From the NCBI RefSeq assembly GCF_016598475.1, contig NZ_JAEMUX010000048.1, positions 1 to 64,000 of the forward strand: a stretch of DNA of 64,000 nt. The letters are read 5' to 3'. Source of the stretch: Streptomyces adelaidensis (lineage in GTDB: Bacteria; Actinomycetota; Actinomycetes; Streptomycetales; Streptomycetaceae). Shown one piece after another: positions 48,806-57,871 of the stretch (positions within the stretch are counted from its first letter, which is position 1; every line of letters begins with the position of its first letter). Made by a program: the position numbers and the translations under genes. The notes under the pieces are model-generated. The model had not been told where the DNA came from and did not search any database. It saw only the letters and a list, made by a program, of their open reading frames with translations.

Positions 48806-49674
48806 GCGGGCACCACCCCGCTGTGCGGGACCCACACCCCCCGGAGCCGGAGCGGGCCGCTGAGGTGCGGCGGCGGTTCGCGGAGGAGGCACGGGCCGAA
48901 CGGCCCGACCTGGCCCTGCTGTGTGTGCTGGTGGGGGCGGCCGGCGACGGGGCGCTGGACGAGGCGGGCATCGACGCCGCCGAGATCGAACTCGACCGGC
49001 TGGCCGGGATGCTGCCGTTCCGGCCCGGCGGACCCCGTGAGTGGGCGGTCGCGACGGCCGAGCTGCTCGGTGAGCGGTGCGGATTCCGTGGTTCCGGCGC
49101 GGACTACCAACGCCTTGAGTCGTCACTGCTGCACCAGGTGCTCCTGCGGCGACGGGGGCTGCCGATCCTGTTGTCGGTGGTGTGGATGGAGGTGGCCCGG
49201 CGGGCGGGGGCTCCGGTGTACGGGGTCGCGCTGCCGGGGCACTTCGTGGTGGGGTTCGGGCCTCCCGACCAGCAGGTGCTGGCCGATCCCTTCGACGGGG
49301 GGCGGGTGTTGAGCGGCGGCGACGCGGAGTTGTTGGTCGCCGGGGCGACGGGGGCTCCGCTGGACCCCGGGACGCTGAGCCCGGCGGATCCGCTGGACGT
49401 GGTGCTGCGGATCCTCAACAACGTGCGGGCGTGGGCGGCGGCCCGGCCCGAGCGGTCCGACGTGGCGTTGTGGGCGCTGGAGCTGTCGTTGGCGTTGCCC
49501 TCGCATCCGGCGCGGTTGCGGTACGAGTGGGCGCAGTTGCTGGTGCGTCGGGGGGAGTTCGTGCGGGGGGCGGTCGAGTTGGAGGCGTACGCGGATGTGG
49601 TGGCGGGGGTGGATGCGGAGGCGGCCGAGCGGGTGCGGGGGCAGGCCGATGCGGCTCGTGCTCTGCTGAACTGA
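48802..49674 (+). CDS. SirB1-family transglutaminase-like protein
   Basis: 290 residues, GTG overlapping the GNAT stop. The fold matches SirB1 N and transglutaminase-like domains: LLRRRGLPILLSVVWMEVAR, GAPVYGVALPGHFVVGF and VLADPFDGGRVL. The catalytic Cys of true transglutaminases is not evident; the SV(V/L) segment takes its place, as is common in SirB1 relatives, so enzymatic activity is doubtful. The C-terminal third is helical, with tetratricopeptide-like character (LSLALPSHPARLRYEWAQLL). Role unknown; translational coupling suggests a link to the acetyltransferase. Confidence 0.83.
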   Translation: MSGHHPAVRDPHPPEPERAAEVRRRFAEEARAERPDLALLCVLVGAAGDGALDEAGIDAAEIELDRLAGMLPFRPGGPREWAVATAELLGERCGFRGSGADYQRLESSLLHQVLLRRRGLPILLSVVWMEVARRAGAPVYGVALPGHFVVGFGPPDQQVLADPFDGGRVLSGGDAELLVAGATGAPLDPGTLSPADPLDVVLRILNNVRAWAAARPERSDVALWALELSLALPSHPARLRYEWAQLLVRRGEFVRGAVELEAYADVVAGVDAEAAERVRGQADAARALLN

Positions 49675-49709
49675 GGTCGCCTGATCGCCGTTCGGGGGCT
49701 GTCGCCGGG

Positions 49710-49757
49710 CGGGTGCGGGTGGGTTGTGGCTGGTCGCGCGGTTCCCCGCGCCCCTGA
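49710..49757 (+). repeat. Dispersed intergenic repeat, family B
   Basis: Contains TGGCTGGTCGCGCGGTTCCC, then CGCGCCCCTGAAC, after GGGTGCGGGTGGGTTGTGGC. It is the fullest copy here and matches the inverted copy at 15331-15394. It lies between convergent genes. Confidence 0.8.
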
Positions 49758-49799
49758 ACTCCGCTGTCCCCGGGCGGAGCCACCAGTGCCGTATCCCTT

Positions 49800-50414
49800 C
49801 TACAGCCAGCCCTTTTCCCTTGCGGTCCGTACGGCCTCCGTGCGGTTTCTGACCGCCAGTTTGTGGATCGCCGTCGACAGGTAGTTGCGGACCGTGCCCT
49901 GGGAGAGGTGGAGGGATTTGGCGAGTTCCGCGTTGGTGGAGCCGTCGGCCGCTGCTCGGAGGACCTCGCGTTCGCGGTCGGTGAGGGGGTTGGCGCCCTC
50001 GGCGAGGGCAGCGGCCGCGAGGGTGGGGTCGATGACTCGTTCGCCGGCGAGGACTCGGCGTACGGCGGCGGCGAGTTGGGCGGCTGGGGCGTCCTTGACG
50101 AGGAAGGCGTCGGCGCCGGCTTCCATGGCGCTGCGGAGGTAGCCGGGGCGGCCGAAGGTGGTGAGGACGACCAGTTTGACGGCCGGGAGGGCCCGGTGGA
50201 GCTCGGCGGCCGCTTCGATTCCGGTGACGCCCGGCATCTCGATGTCGAGGAGGGCCACGTCGATGTCGTGGGCGCGGGCCGCCGCGAGGACCTCGTCGCC
50301 CCTGGCCACCTGGGCCACGACCTCGATGTCGCCTTCCAGACCGAGCAGGGCGGCCAGGGCCTCGCGGACCATCGACTGGTCCTCGGCGAGGAGGACCTTG
50401 ATCATGCGGCTCAT
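49800..50414 (-). CDS. NarL/DesR-type response regulator
   Basis: 204 residues. The receiver domain has the phospho-acceptor in ALLDIEMPGVTG (Asp about 57), plus LAEDQSMVREAL at the start and FLVKDAPAAQLAAAV with the conserved Lys. The LuxR-type helix-turn-helix TDREREVLRAAADGSTNAEL lies at about 145. The ATG overlaps the histidine-kinase stop by 4 bp (ATGA), in a four-gene operon with an ABC exporter. The pair probably senses a membrane or drug signal and controls that exporter. If the kinase is broken, the regulator may be orphaned. Confidence 0.9.
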   Translation of the reverse strand: MSRMIKVLLAEDQSMVREALAALLGLEGDIEVVAQVARGDEVLAAARAHDIDVALLDIEMPGVTGIEAAAELHRALPAVKLVVLTTFGRPGYLRSAMEAGADAFLVKDAPAAQLAAAVRRVLAGERVIDPTLAAAALAEGANPLTDREREVLRAAADGSTNAELAKSLHLSQGTVRNYLSTAIHKLAVRNRTEAVRTAREKGWL

Positions 50415-51600
50415 GCGCCGGATCCTACGTCCGAGCAGGGGGGTGCGGTGGGGGCTCTGGCCACCAGGCGGAAGCCGTGGTGGGCGGGGCCCGCTTCCAG
50501 TGTGCCGCCCGCCTTCTGGAGGCGTTCGGCGAGGCCCGTCAGACCGTTGCCGGCGGCGCTGTCGTGGTCGGCCATGCCCGCGGCGCGGTGGGCGCCGCCC
50601 GTGCCGTCGTCCTCGACGGAGAGTTCGAGGACGAGGCCGCCGAGGGTCTGGCGGCGGACGAGGGCGACCGTGCAGCGGTGGGCTCCGCTGTGCCGTACGA
50701 CGTTGGTGACGGCCTCGCGCAGCGCCCAGGCCAGGGCGGTCTCGCTGGGCTCGGGGACGCCGGTGAGGTCGGGTTCGGCGGGCAGGTCGGCGGTGATGTC
50801 GGCGGCCGTCAGCACGGAGCGGGCGGCGGCGAGTTCGCCGTCCAGGCGGGGGCGGCGGTAACCGGTGACGGCCTCGCGCACGTCGACCAGGGCCTGGCGG
50901 CTGACCTGCTCGATGTCGGCGACCTGGCGGGCCGCCTGCTCGGGGTCGCCGGGGAGCATCCGGCCGGCCAGCTCGCTCTTGAGGGTGATCAGCGAGAGGG
51001 AGTGGCCCAGCAGGTCGTGCAGGTCGCGGGCGAGGCGCAGGCGTTCCTCGTTGGCGGCGAGCTGGGCGACGGTGGCGCGGGCCTGCCGCAACTCGACGGT
51101 GGTGCGGATCAGTTCCCGTACGCGGTCATCGAGAAGCCACCCAGCAGTGCCGGGAGGAGCAGTCCGGCCAGGAACCTCGTGCCGTCGGGGACGATGAGGG
51201 CGACCCCGGTGAGCAGGGCGGAGACGAGCGGAATGCTCCAGCGGGCGAGGCGCAGGGGCAGCGCGGCGCCGGAGGAGATCGACACGTACACGAAGAGCAC
51301 CAGCCACTCGCGCCCCAGGGTGAGGGCGAGGACGGTCGACTGGGTGGTCAGGACGACGATCGAACCGACCACCACGGCATGGCCCTCGCCCCGTCCGGCG
51401 CGGAAGACCAGGGCGAAGTACCAGCTGACGAAGGCCACCAGGCCGAGCCAGCCGAGGACCTGGACGCCGGTGGAGTGCCCGCCGTGCAGCAGGTCGTTCA
51501 CCGGCGCGCTCAGATAGACGAGCCAGATGCTGATCCAGAAGAACTTGACGCTCTTCTGCAAGGAGGTCCGCGGGCGCTGTCCTATGCCGAAACCGCTCAC
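50411..51600 (-). pseudogene. DesK-like sensor histidine kinase, disrupted by a single-base frameshift
   Basis: GTG 51600 (overlapping the permease stop as GTGA) opens a membrane domain with about five helices (LVYLSAPVNDLLHGGH, VVGSIVVLTTQSTVLALTLG) that stops at 51109. The kinase half continues in another frame: RVRELIRTTVELRQ, the H-box RLARDLHDLLGHSLSL, and the HATPase NGLTGLAERLQKAGG. The two halves join at about 51122-51124. One extra base there would read SMTGVRELIRTT and restore a normal DesK kinase of about 396 residues. It is either a true frameshift mutation or a sequence error; no slippery motif argues for programmed shifting. Confidence 0.8.
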
Positions 51601-52337
51601 GCCTTCAGCGTGTCCTTCCGGTACAGCCAGGCCGCGCCGCCCGTGAACAGGGCGAAGAAGACGGCCAGGACGACGATGTCCTCGATGTGCGGGGCCCGGC
51701 TCTGTTCGATCGCCTGCCCCAGGGCAGCGTACGCGTGGGTGGGCACCCACCTGGCGATGTCCTGGAGCCACTGCGGGAAGGTCGTGGTCGGCATCCACAG
51801 GCCGCCGAGGATGGAGAGGCCGAAGTAGGTGATCATCGTGATCGGGCGGACCGCGTCCCCGGTCGCCAGGTAGCCGATCGCAACGCCCAGGGCGGCGAAG
51901 ACGAGGCTGCCCGCCCAGATCGAGCCGGTCAGCGCGAGCCACTGCCAGGCGTCGAGCCGTACGCCCTTCACCGTGGCGGCGACGGCGAAGACCACGACGA
52001 TGGACGGCAGGCTCACCACGGCGGCGCTCGCGGTCTTCGCGAGGACGTACCCGCGCCCCGGCAGCGTCGTCAGCCGCAGCTGCCGCACCCAGCCGCTCTC
52101 ACGTTCCTTGGCGATGCGCTCGCTGTTGCCCATCAGGACGGCGGTGAGGGCGCCGAAGGACGCCATGGAGACCATCATGTACGTCGGCAGGGTCAGACCG
52201 GTGCCGCTGACCTTCTCCGTGGTGCTGGCGCTGCCCGCGATGAGCAGGAACAGGATCGACGGGTAGAGCACCGAGAAGAAGAGGAACTTGCGGTTGCGCA
52301 GGGCGCGGGTGAGTTCCAGCTTGATCAGGTCGTTCAT
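51597..52337 (-). CDS. ABC-2 type transporter permease
   Basis: 246 residues with about six hydrophobic helices (KFLFFSVLYPSILFLLIAGS, PTYMMVSMASFGALTAVLMG, TKTASAAVVSLPSIVVVFAV). It matches DrrB/NatB-like ABC-2 export permeases. The ATG overlaps the stop of the ATPase gene (ATGA), and its own stop overlaps the kinase start (GTGA). It likely forms an exporter with the adjacent ATPase, in a DesKR-type stress or drug-response operon. Confidence 0.85.
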   Translation of the reverse strand: MNDLIKLELTRALRNRKFLFFSVLYPSILFLLIAGSASTTEKVSGTGLTLPTYMMVSMASFGALTAVLMGNSERIAKERESGWVRQLRLTTLPGRGYVLAKTASAAVVSLPSIVVVFAVAATVKGVRLDAWQWLALTGSIWAGSLVFAALGVAIGYLATGDAVRPITMITYFGLSILGGLWMPTTTFPQWLQDIARWVPTHAYAALGQAIEQSRAPHIEDIVVLAVFFALFTGGAAWLYRKDTLKA

Positions 52338-53317
52338 GATGTGCGGGCCTCCTCGGCTGCCGTGATCGCGACGAAGGCCTGCTCCAGACCGAGCCCGGCG
52401 ACCTCCAGGTTGCGGGGGTAGACACCGAGGCCGTAGAGGGCGTGAACGGTCGCGTCGGCGTCGGTGGACTGGATGCGGACGGTGCGGCCGGACACGTCGA
52501 GGGTGGTGAGGAACGGCAGGGCGCGCAGGCGGGTCTCGTCGACCGGGCCGTCGGGCAGGTCGAAGGAGATCCTGCGGGCGCCCGCCTTCGCCTTGATCTC
52601 CGCCGCCGTGCCGTCGGCCAGCAGCCGGCCCCGGTGCAGCACGAGCACGCGGTCGGCGATGGCGTCGGCCTCTTCGAGGTAGTGCGTGGCGAAAAGGACG
52701 GTACGGCCCCGGTCGGCCTGCTCGCGCATGGTGGCCCAGAAGGCCTGCCGGGCGGAGACGTCCATGCCGGTGGTGGGCTCGTCCAGGACGATCAGGTCGC
52801 TGTCGCCCGCGGTCGCGAGCGCGAACCGGACGCGCTGGGCCTGGCCGCCGGAGAGCTTGTCGACCTTGCGGTCGGCGATCCGGGTGACGCCGGCGCGGGC
52901 GAGCACCTCGGAGAGTGGGTACGGCCTGGGGTGCAGGGCGCAGGCCAGCTTGACCAGCTCGGCGACCGTGACCTCGTCCATCAGGCCGCCGCTCTGCAGC
53001 ATGGCGCCCACACGTCCGGCGACGATCGCCTCGCGCGGGCCGGTGCCGAAGACGCGGACCGTGCCGCTGTCGGCGTGCTTGAGGCCGAGCAGGAGGTCGA
53101 GGGTGGTGGACTTGCCGGCTCCGTTGGGCCCCAGCAGGGCCACGGTCTCCCCGGGGTGCAGGGTGAGCGTCAGCCCGTCCACGGCCCGGACGTCGCCGTA
53201 CGCCTTGGTCACCCGGTCGAACACGACCACGTCCGGGCCGGCGGTCCTCGTCGTCGTGGTCGTCGTGACCGTCGAATCCTTCGTGGCTGTCGTCGGTGTC
53301 GTCGGTGTCGTCGTCAT
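52334..53317 (-). CDS. ABC transporter ATP-binding protein
   Basis: I use ATG 53317 (327 residues), though no good ribosome site is seen; ATG 53326 is an alternative. The sequence begins with a Thr-rich leader, then Walker A GPNGAGKSTTLDLL, signature LSGGQAQRVRFAL, Walker B DLIVLDEPTTGMD, and the H-loop FATHY. The C-terminal 90 residues resemble the regulatory tail of DrrA-like exporters (RIQSTDADATVHAL). It powers the downstream permease. Its four-gene operon is overlapped throughout. Confidence 0.9.
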   Translation of the reverse strand: MTTTPTTPTTATKDSTVTTTTTTRTAGPDVVVFDRVTKAYGDVRAVDGLTLTLHPGETVALLGPNGAGKSTTLDLLLGLKHADSGTVRVFGTGPREAIVAGRVGAMLQSGGLMDEVTVAELVKLACALHPRPYPLSEVLARAGVTRIADRKVDKLSGGQAQRVRFALATAGDSDLIVLDEPTTGMDVSARQAFWATMREQADRGRTVLFATHYLEEADAIADRVLVLHRGRLLADGTAAEIKAKAGARRISFDLPDGPVDETRLRALPFLTTLDVSGRTVRIQSTDADATVHALYGLGVYPRNLEVAGLGLEQAFVAITAAEEARTS

Positions 53318-53454
53318 GGGGACCATCGTGGTCGCGGCGGGGGTGTGCCCGGCAGTGTCGGCGGTCCTGAACGCGGGATGACAGAAGTCATACCGGCGGC
53401 GGTGACATCCGCGCTCCGGCGCGGCCCCCGCATGGTCCGGCATGTCCCCGGCAT

Positions 53455-53498
53455 ACGGGGAGGGGGCGCCCGGCGTGCGCCGGATGCCCCCTCCCCGT
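53455..53498 (-). terminator. Hairpin terminator
   Basis: ACGGGGAGGGGGC (53455-53467) pairs perfectly with GCCCCCTCCCCGT (53486-53498). It follows the 53511 gene on the minus strand, before the ABC operon. Confidence 0.85.
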
Positions 53499-53510
53499 GG
53501 ACCGGAACCG

Positions 53511-55718
53511 TTAGCTGGGTTCGGTGTCGATGACCGCCACCCGGTCCGTCTTGCTCTTCAGGGCCAGGCGCAGGGCGCCGTAGACGTCCTCGACCGTGAC
53601 CGCGGTCTTCTCGCCGTTGGCGCGGGTGATGAGGACGTCGTCGAAGGTGCCGCCGTAGAGCTCCTTGAGCGCCGCCTCGTCGTAGGAATCGACGAGCTTG
53701 CCGTCGATCGGCTTGACCTTGAGGAACTTCCACAGGGAGTTCTGCGGGCTCAACAGGACGCTGTGCGCGGCGTCCGTCTGCACGGTGACACTGGCCGACA
53801 TCGCCGGCCCCGCGAACTCCTTCATGAACCGGTCGACCTCGGCCTTGTCGACCGACGGCTCCTTCGTCGTGGTCGGGAGCTGAACGGCGGCGGCCTTGCC
53901 GGTCTCGACCTGGGTGCGGTACGCCTCCTCGACGGCGTCCGTGGACTCGTCGACGTCGATGCCCTTGCCCGCCTTGCCGTAGACGGCGACGGCCTTGCCC
54001 GCCTCGTACTTGACGGTGCCGTCGGTCGCCGAGCCGGAGCTGCCCGCGGCGCGCGCCAGGGCCGCCTCCAGCTTCTCCTCGTCGACGGGCATGGCGGGCA
54101 CCACGACCCGCTTCTGGCCGAAGAGCGAGCCGATCACCGTCATGGGGTTGTAGTCGCTGACGGCGGCGGCGCTGACCGTGGCCTGCTTGTCGAACTGGAG
54201 TCCGGCCTGGTCGGGCTTGAGGGAGACGGCCTCGCCGTCGACCGTGAGCTTCAGCGCCTCGTTCGTGCGGTCGCCGAAGGCCTTGTCGAGCTTGTTGACG
54301 GCCTCGTCGCGGGTGCCGCCGCCGATGTCGACGCCGAGCACGGTGGTGCCCTTGGGGACGTCGGAGTGGTTCATGAGGAGCCCGGCGCCGTAGACACCGC
54401 CGCCGAGGACGACCACACCGCCGACGAGCAGCCCGAGCTTGCTGCGGCCCTTCTTCTTGGCCGGCTTCGACGCCTTCGCGTTCTTCTTGGAGCCTGACTT
54501 CTGCGAACCGGACTTCTGCTGCGGGCCGGGGTCGGGCAGCTTCGGCGGGGTGTGCCGCACCGCGCCGTCGGGGCCGCCCGCGCCGAACGGCGGGCCCTGG
54601 GTGCCGGGGGGCACGACCGGGATACCGCTGGTCAGGGTGTGCCCGGAGGGGTTGTCGGCATGGCCGTGGCCGCCGTAGCCGGGGGTGCCCGGTTCGGGGG
54701 CGGGCCGCTGCGGGGTGAGGACCGCGGTGTCGTCGCTGAGGCCGCCGCCGGGGCCCGCGTAGGCGCCGGGCGCGGAGAAGTCCGTCGAGGGGCCGCCGAA
54801 GGGGCTGCCCTGGCCGTTCTGACCCGGCGGCGGGCCGAGCGGACTGTCGCCGGTGACGGGGCCGCCGGTCGGGCCGGCCGGGCCGGACCGGCCGTTCGGG
54901 CCGCCGAGGCCGCCGCCGTTGTCCGAGAAGTACGGCAGGTCGTCGCGCTCGGGCTTGGTGCCGGCCAGCGCGGCCGACACGTCGAAGGAGCCGGTGCCGC
55001 CGCCGTGTCCGGGAGCGACCGGTCCGGCGCCGGTGGCACCGGGGAGCCCGGCGCCGTTCGTACCGCCGGCTCCGCCCGGGCCTCCCGGGCCGGTCATGCC
55101 GCCGGGCCGGGAGCCGGCGCCCGCGCCGGGGCGCGGGCCGGGCTGTGCGCCACCAGGGCCACCGGGGCCGCCTGGCGCGCCAGGGCCGCCGGCCAGCGGG
55201 CCTGTGCCGCCCGTGCCGGGGCCGCCGGACGCGCCGGCACCCGGGCCGCCGATCCCGCCCGTGGCGAAACCGGCGCCATTACTGGCGCCGCCGCCCGGCC
55301 TCGTGGGTGGCGGCGCCGAGTTCCTGCGCGGCGCGAACCAGTCGCTCGTCGGCTTGTCGTCGGCGGCCTGCGCGGGCGGTTCCGGCGCGGGCGCCGGGGT
55401 GTCCGTCAGCACGGGCATGGCCATGGTGCCGGTGGTCTGCGACTCGGACCCGGCGTCGTCCGCGCCGCTCTCCCTGTCGCCGACCGGCGTGCGGACGACG
55501 ACCGGCGGGATGGGGCGCGACCCGGGGATGTTGATCCGGACCCGCGTCGTCAGTGTGGTCTCGGTCTTGGGACCGTCCGGCCGCTCGCCGGCCGTCCGGG
55601 CCGCGTCGGCACCGCCCTCGGTGGCCATGGGCGTGCCGTAGGGCGGTGTCCCCGACGGGTACGCGGTGCTGCCGCGCCCATTGGCCCCGGAGGACGAAGT
55701 GTCAGTTTCACGACTCAA
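53511..55718 (-). CDS. Membrane-anchored peptidoglycan-binding (VanW/YoaR-related) protein with collagen-like N-terminus
   Basis: TTG 55718, after GGGAGAACCTGCC, gives 735 residues. Residues 1-425 are cytoplasmic and low-complexity, with a long G-x-x collagen-like stretch (GGPGAPGGPGGPGGAQPGPR) and a Lys-rich block just before one membrane helix (LGLLVGGVVVLGGGVYGAGL, about 427-446). The external part has two repeats of a peptidoglycan-binding fold of the PG_binding_4 type (GTTVLGVDIGGGTRDEAVNK, then a second at the C-terminus). No VanW catalytic domain is certain. It may fix cell-wall-linked material to the membrane. Confidence 0.75.
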   Translation of the reverse strand: MSRETDTSSSGANGRGSTAYPSGTPPYGTPMATEGGADAARTAGERPDGPKTETTLTTRVRINIPGSRPIPPVVVRTPVGDRESGADDAGSESQTTGTMAMPVLTDTPAPAPEPPAQAADDKPTSDWFAPRRNSAPPPTRPGGGASNGAGFATGGIGGPGAGASGGPGTGGTGPLAGGPGAPGGPGGPGGAQPGPRPGAGAGSRPGGMTGPGGPGGAGGTNGAGLPGATGAGPVAPGHGGGTGSFDVSAALAGTKPERDDLPYFSDNGGGLGGPNGRSGPAGPTGGPVTGDSPLGPPPGQNGQGSPFGGPSTDFSAPGAYAGPGGGLSDDTAVLTPQRPAPEPGTPGYGGHGHADNPSGHTLTSGIPVVPPGTQGPPFGAGGPDGAVRHTPPKLPDPGPQQKSGSQKSGSKKNAKASKPAKKKGRSKLGLLVGGVVVLGGGVYGAGLLMNHSDVPKGTTVLGVDIGGGTRDEAVNKLDKAFGDRTNEALKLTVDGEAVSLKPDQAGLQFDKQATVSAAAVSDYNPMTVIGSLFGQKRVVVPAMPVDEEKLEAALARAAGSSGSATDGTVKYEAGKAVAVYGKAGKGIDVDESTDAVEEAYRTQVETGKAAAVQLPTTTKEPSVDKAEVDRFMKEFAGPAMSASVTVQTDAAHSVLLSPQNSLWKFLKVKPIDGKLVDSYDEAALKELYGGTFDDVLITRANGEKTAVTVEDVYGALRLALKSKTDRVAVIDTEPS

Positions 55719-55878
55719 GGCAGGTTCTCCCGGTTTGCTCCGCCGCCCGTCACGACCTCAACTCAGCGGGCAGCTCGGCGGCGCGCACCACCATACTGGC
55801 CACTTCCGGCGCGTATCCCACGACCGCGTGGGAAACCCACACGGGACCCGCACCCGAGCACTGCGGCGAAGTGGTACG

Positions 55879-56334
55879 TCACTTCCCAAGTCGGGCGTCG
55901 GGCCCGATCGGTTGCCGCCCCCACCCAAGGGTGGCGCACATCACAGCCACAGCCATGCCCCCGAGCAGGAAGAGATACGAGCCGACTCCCGCGCCGAACA
56001 GGAAGTCTCCCTCCGGCCGGGTGGACGTCAGCAGGACGACGGAGATCATCCACCCGGCGCCCGGCGCAACGGCCCCGGATCTGCCGCCCGTCGCCCGGGC
56101 GCCGCCCAGGAAGAGCCCGGCCGCGCCGAGCAGCGAGAGCAGCAATCCGCCGGGGAACCAAGCGGCTTGGAGCAGTCCGCCCGCCATCCCGACCACGGCT
56201 CCCAGGACGAAGAGTCCCAGGTGGGCGGCGGTCCGCCCCAGCGGGGGCAGCGTCAACGGCTGGGCGAGCGCGCTGCTTTGTCCGCCCGCTCCCGCACCCG
56301 TCGGCCGGTTCGCCGACCGGTCCTTCGGCTTCAT
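55879..56334 (-). CDS. DUF6113-like membrane protein
   Basis: 151 residues from ATG 56334. Four hydrophobic helices are visible (AAHLGLFVLGAVVGMAGGLL, LLLSLLGAAGLFLGG, GWMISVVLLTS, GSYLFLLGGMAVAVMCATLG), with short basic ends. It matches the actinobacterial small membrane family DUF6113, with no known function. It lies just downstream of mshB on the same strand, 64 bp away, and this proximity is common in Streptomyces. Confidence 0.75.
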   Translation of the reverse strand: MKPKDRSANRPTGAGAGGQSSALAQPLTLPPLGRTAAHLGLFVLGAVVGMAGGLLQAAWFPGGLLLSLLGAAGLFLGGARATGGRSGAVAPGAGWMISVVLLTSTRPEGDFLFGAGVGSYLFLLGGMAVAVMCATLGWGRQPIGPDARLGK

Positions 56335-56398
56335 CGCCGGCCCGCCTCTCGGCAGCCGGGCGGGCGCACCACTCGTTTCTCATACCCATGCGTACGCA

Positions 56399-57370
56399 TC
56401 ACAGGGCCGTTCCGTTCTGCTGTTCCTCAAAAGAAATGCCGGGAATCCCCTCGAACAAGTCGCTCTCCCGGCTCCCTCCTTCCCTTCTGCCGCGTACCAA
56501 CTCGTAGTACTCGGTGGTCAAAAGGGGCTGTGCCAGCGCGTTGGAGAGGGCGAAGTACGGCTCGGCGACCTCGATCTGGGTGGCGTGCGCCCGCATCGCG
56601 GCGATCTTCGCTGCCGCGAAGTCGGTGCCGTCGATCTCGGTGGTGACGATGTAGTCGTCGACCACTCCCGGCACATCGGTGACGGCCGCGGCCTGCCTGA
56701 AGGGCAGCCGTCCGGGCTCGGCGAGGTCGCGGAGCAGCCGGCTGAAGCCCGCCACGACCACACCGCGCGGCACCCGGTTCCAGTAGACCTTGTCGATCTC
56801 CCAGGGCTCGCCCAGGTCGGGGCGGAAGTCCGGGTCGGCGGTCAGACCGGCGGCGCGCATGGCGACGCGGTGGGCCTGGATGTGGTCGGGATGGCCGTAG
56901 CCGCCGTTGGGGTCGTAGGTGACGAGGACCTGGGGGCGTACCTCGCGGATCACCTGGACCAGGTGGGCGGCGGCCTCGTCGAGGTCGGCGGACCAGAAGG
57001 CGCCGGGGCGCTCGTTCTGTTCGACGCCCATCATCCCGGAGTCGCGGTAGCGCCCGGGGCCGCCGAGGAAGCGGTGGTCGGTGACGCCGAGTTCCTTCAT
57101 GGCCTCGGCCAGCTCGTCCACCCGGTGCGGGCCCAGCGCGTCGTCGCGGTCGGGCGTGAGATGTGCCAGCCGAGGCGGGATGACCTCACCCTCTTCGCCG
57201 AGGGTGCAGGTCACCAGCGTCACCCGCGTCCCCTCGGCCGCGTACTTGGCCATGGTCGCGCCGTTGTTGATCGACTCGTCGTCCGGGTGCGCGTGCACCA
57301 GGAGCAGTCGGCGTGCGACGCGAGATGGGGGTCCCCCCGGCCGGAGGGCGGGGGAGGGCAGATCCGTCAT
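56399..57370 (-). CDS. mshB: N-acetyl-GlcN-inositol deacetylase of mycothiol synthesis (MshB)
   Basis: 323 residues. The N-terminal zinc motif HAHPDDESINNG (His and Asp ligands) lies near residue 26, and GYGHPDHIQAHRVAM near 170 supplies the third ligand, as in the LmbE/PIG-L family. MshB removes acetate from GlcNAc-inositol, giving the amine that is joined to cysteine in mycothiol, the main actinobacterial thiol. It also relates to Mca amidases; MshB length and motif placement fit. This is a strong actinobacterial marker. Confidence 0.93.
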   Translation of the reverse strand: MTDLPSPALRPGGPPSRVARRLLLVHAHPDDESINNGATMAKYAAEGTRVTLVTCTLGEEGEVIPPRLAHLTPDRDDALGPHRVDELAEAMKELGVTDHRFLGGPGRYRDSGMMGVEQNERPGAFWSADLDEAAAHLVQVIREVRPQVLVTYDPNGGYGHPDHIQAHRVAMRAAGLTADPDFRPDLGEPWEIDKVYWNRVPRGVVVAGFSRLLRDLAEPGRLPFRQAAAVTDVPGVVDDYIVTTEIDGTDFAAAKIAAMRAHATQIEVAEPYFALSNALAQPLLTTEYYELVRGRREGGSRESDLFEGIPGISFEEQQNGTAL

Positions 57371-57476
57371 GGACCCACCCTACGAGGCGCCTGTCACCCG
57401 CCCGTGCCGGACGTGGGCATTCACAGGAACGGACGGGCCGCGGGGGTACGGCAGCGGACCCCGGCGGACGGAGGCG

Positions 57477-57671
57477 TCAGAATTTGATACTGCCGATCAT
57501 GCCCGCGATGTTGGTCGTCAGCTCGCTGATCGTCGGCGCGATGGTCGAGGAGGCGAGATAGAAGCCGAGCAGGATGCAGATGATCGCGTGTGGTGCCTTC
57601 AGCCCTGATTTCTTGATCAGGATGAAGACGATGATCGCCAGCAGCACCACCGCCGAAATCGAGAGTGCCAC
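57477..57671 (-). CDS. Small two-helix membrane protein, unknown function
   Basis: 64 residues from GTG 57671, after GGAGGTGAGCCGCC. It has one helix of about 18 residues (LSISAVVLLAIIVFILIKKS), a short Lys/His linker, and a second hydrophobic segment (AIICILLGFYLASSTIAP). The basic residues sit between the helices, so the loop is probably cytoplasmic and both ends outside. I do not recognise the family. It lies between mshB and the divergent S9 peptidase gene. Confidence 0.65.
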   Translation of the reverse strand: MALSISAVVLLAIIVFILIKKSGLKAPHAIICILLGFYLASSTIAPTISELTTNIAGMIGSIKF

Positions 57672-57871
57672 GGCGGCTCACCTCCAAAAAGTTCCCTGGG
57701 ACCTGGGGAGCGAAGCAGTTGTCAAACGATGACGCGGGTGACGCAGTCGTAAATCCGTACAGCGGCCAGCAGGTTCATACCCACTCAGCGGTAGTGATCA
57801 TAACTATCCATACGCGCGCATCGATCGGCGCACGGCCGCACAAGGGGGCGCATGGCCAATATGGTCAGGGC

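Noticed and set aside
51100..51150. Programmed ribosomal frameshift in the kinase gene
   Set aside because: No slippery heptamer or strong stop-proximal signal is visible; a plain deletion or sequence error is simpler.
57665..57871. Extended start of the S9 peptidase
   Set aside because: The extra 69 residues overlap the opposite small-membrane-protein promoter region and have no propeller homology; ATG 57872 fits the family start.
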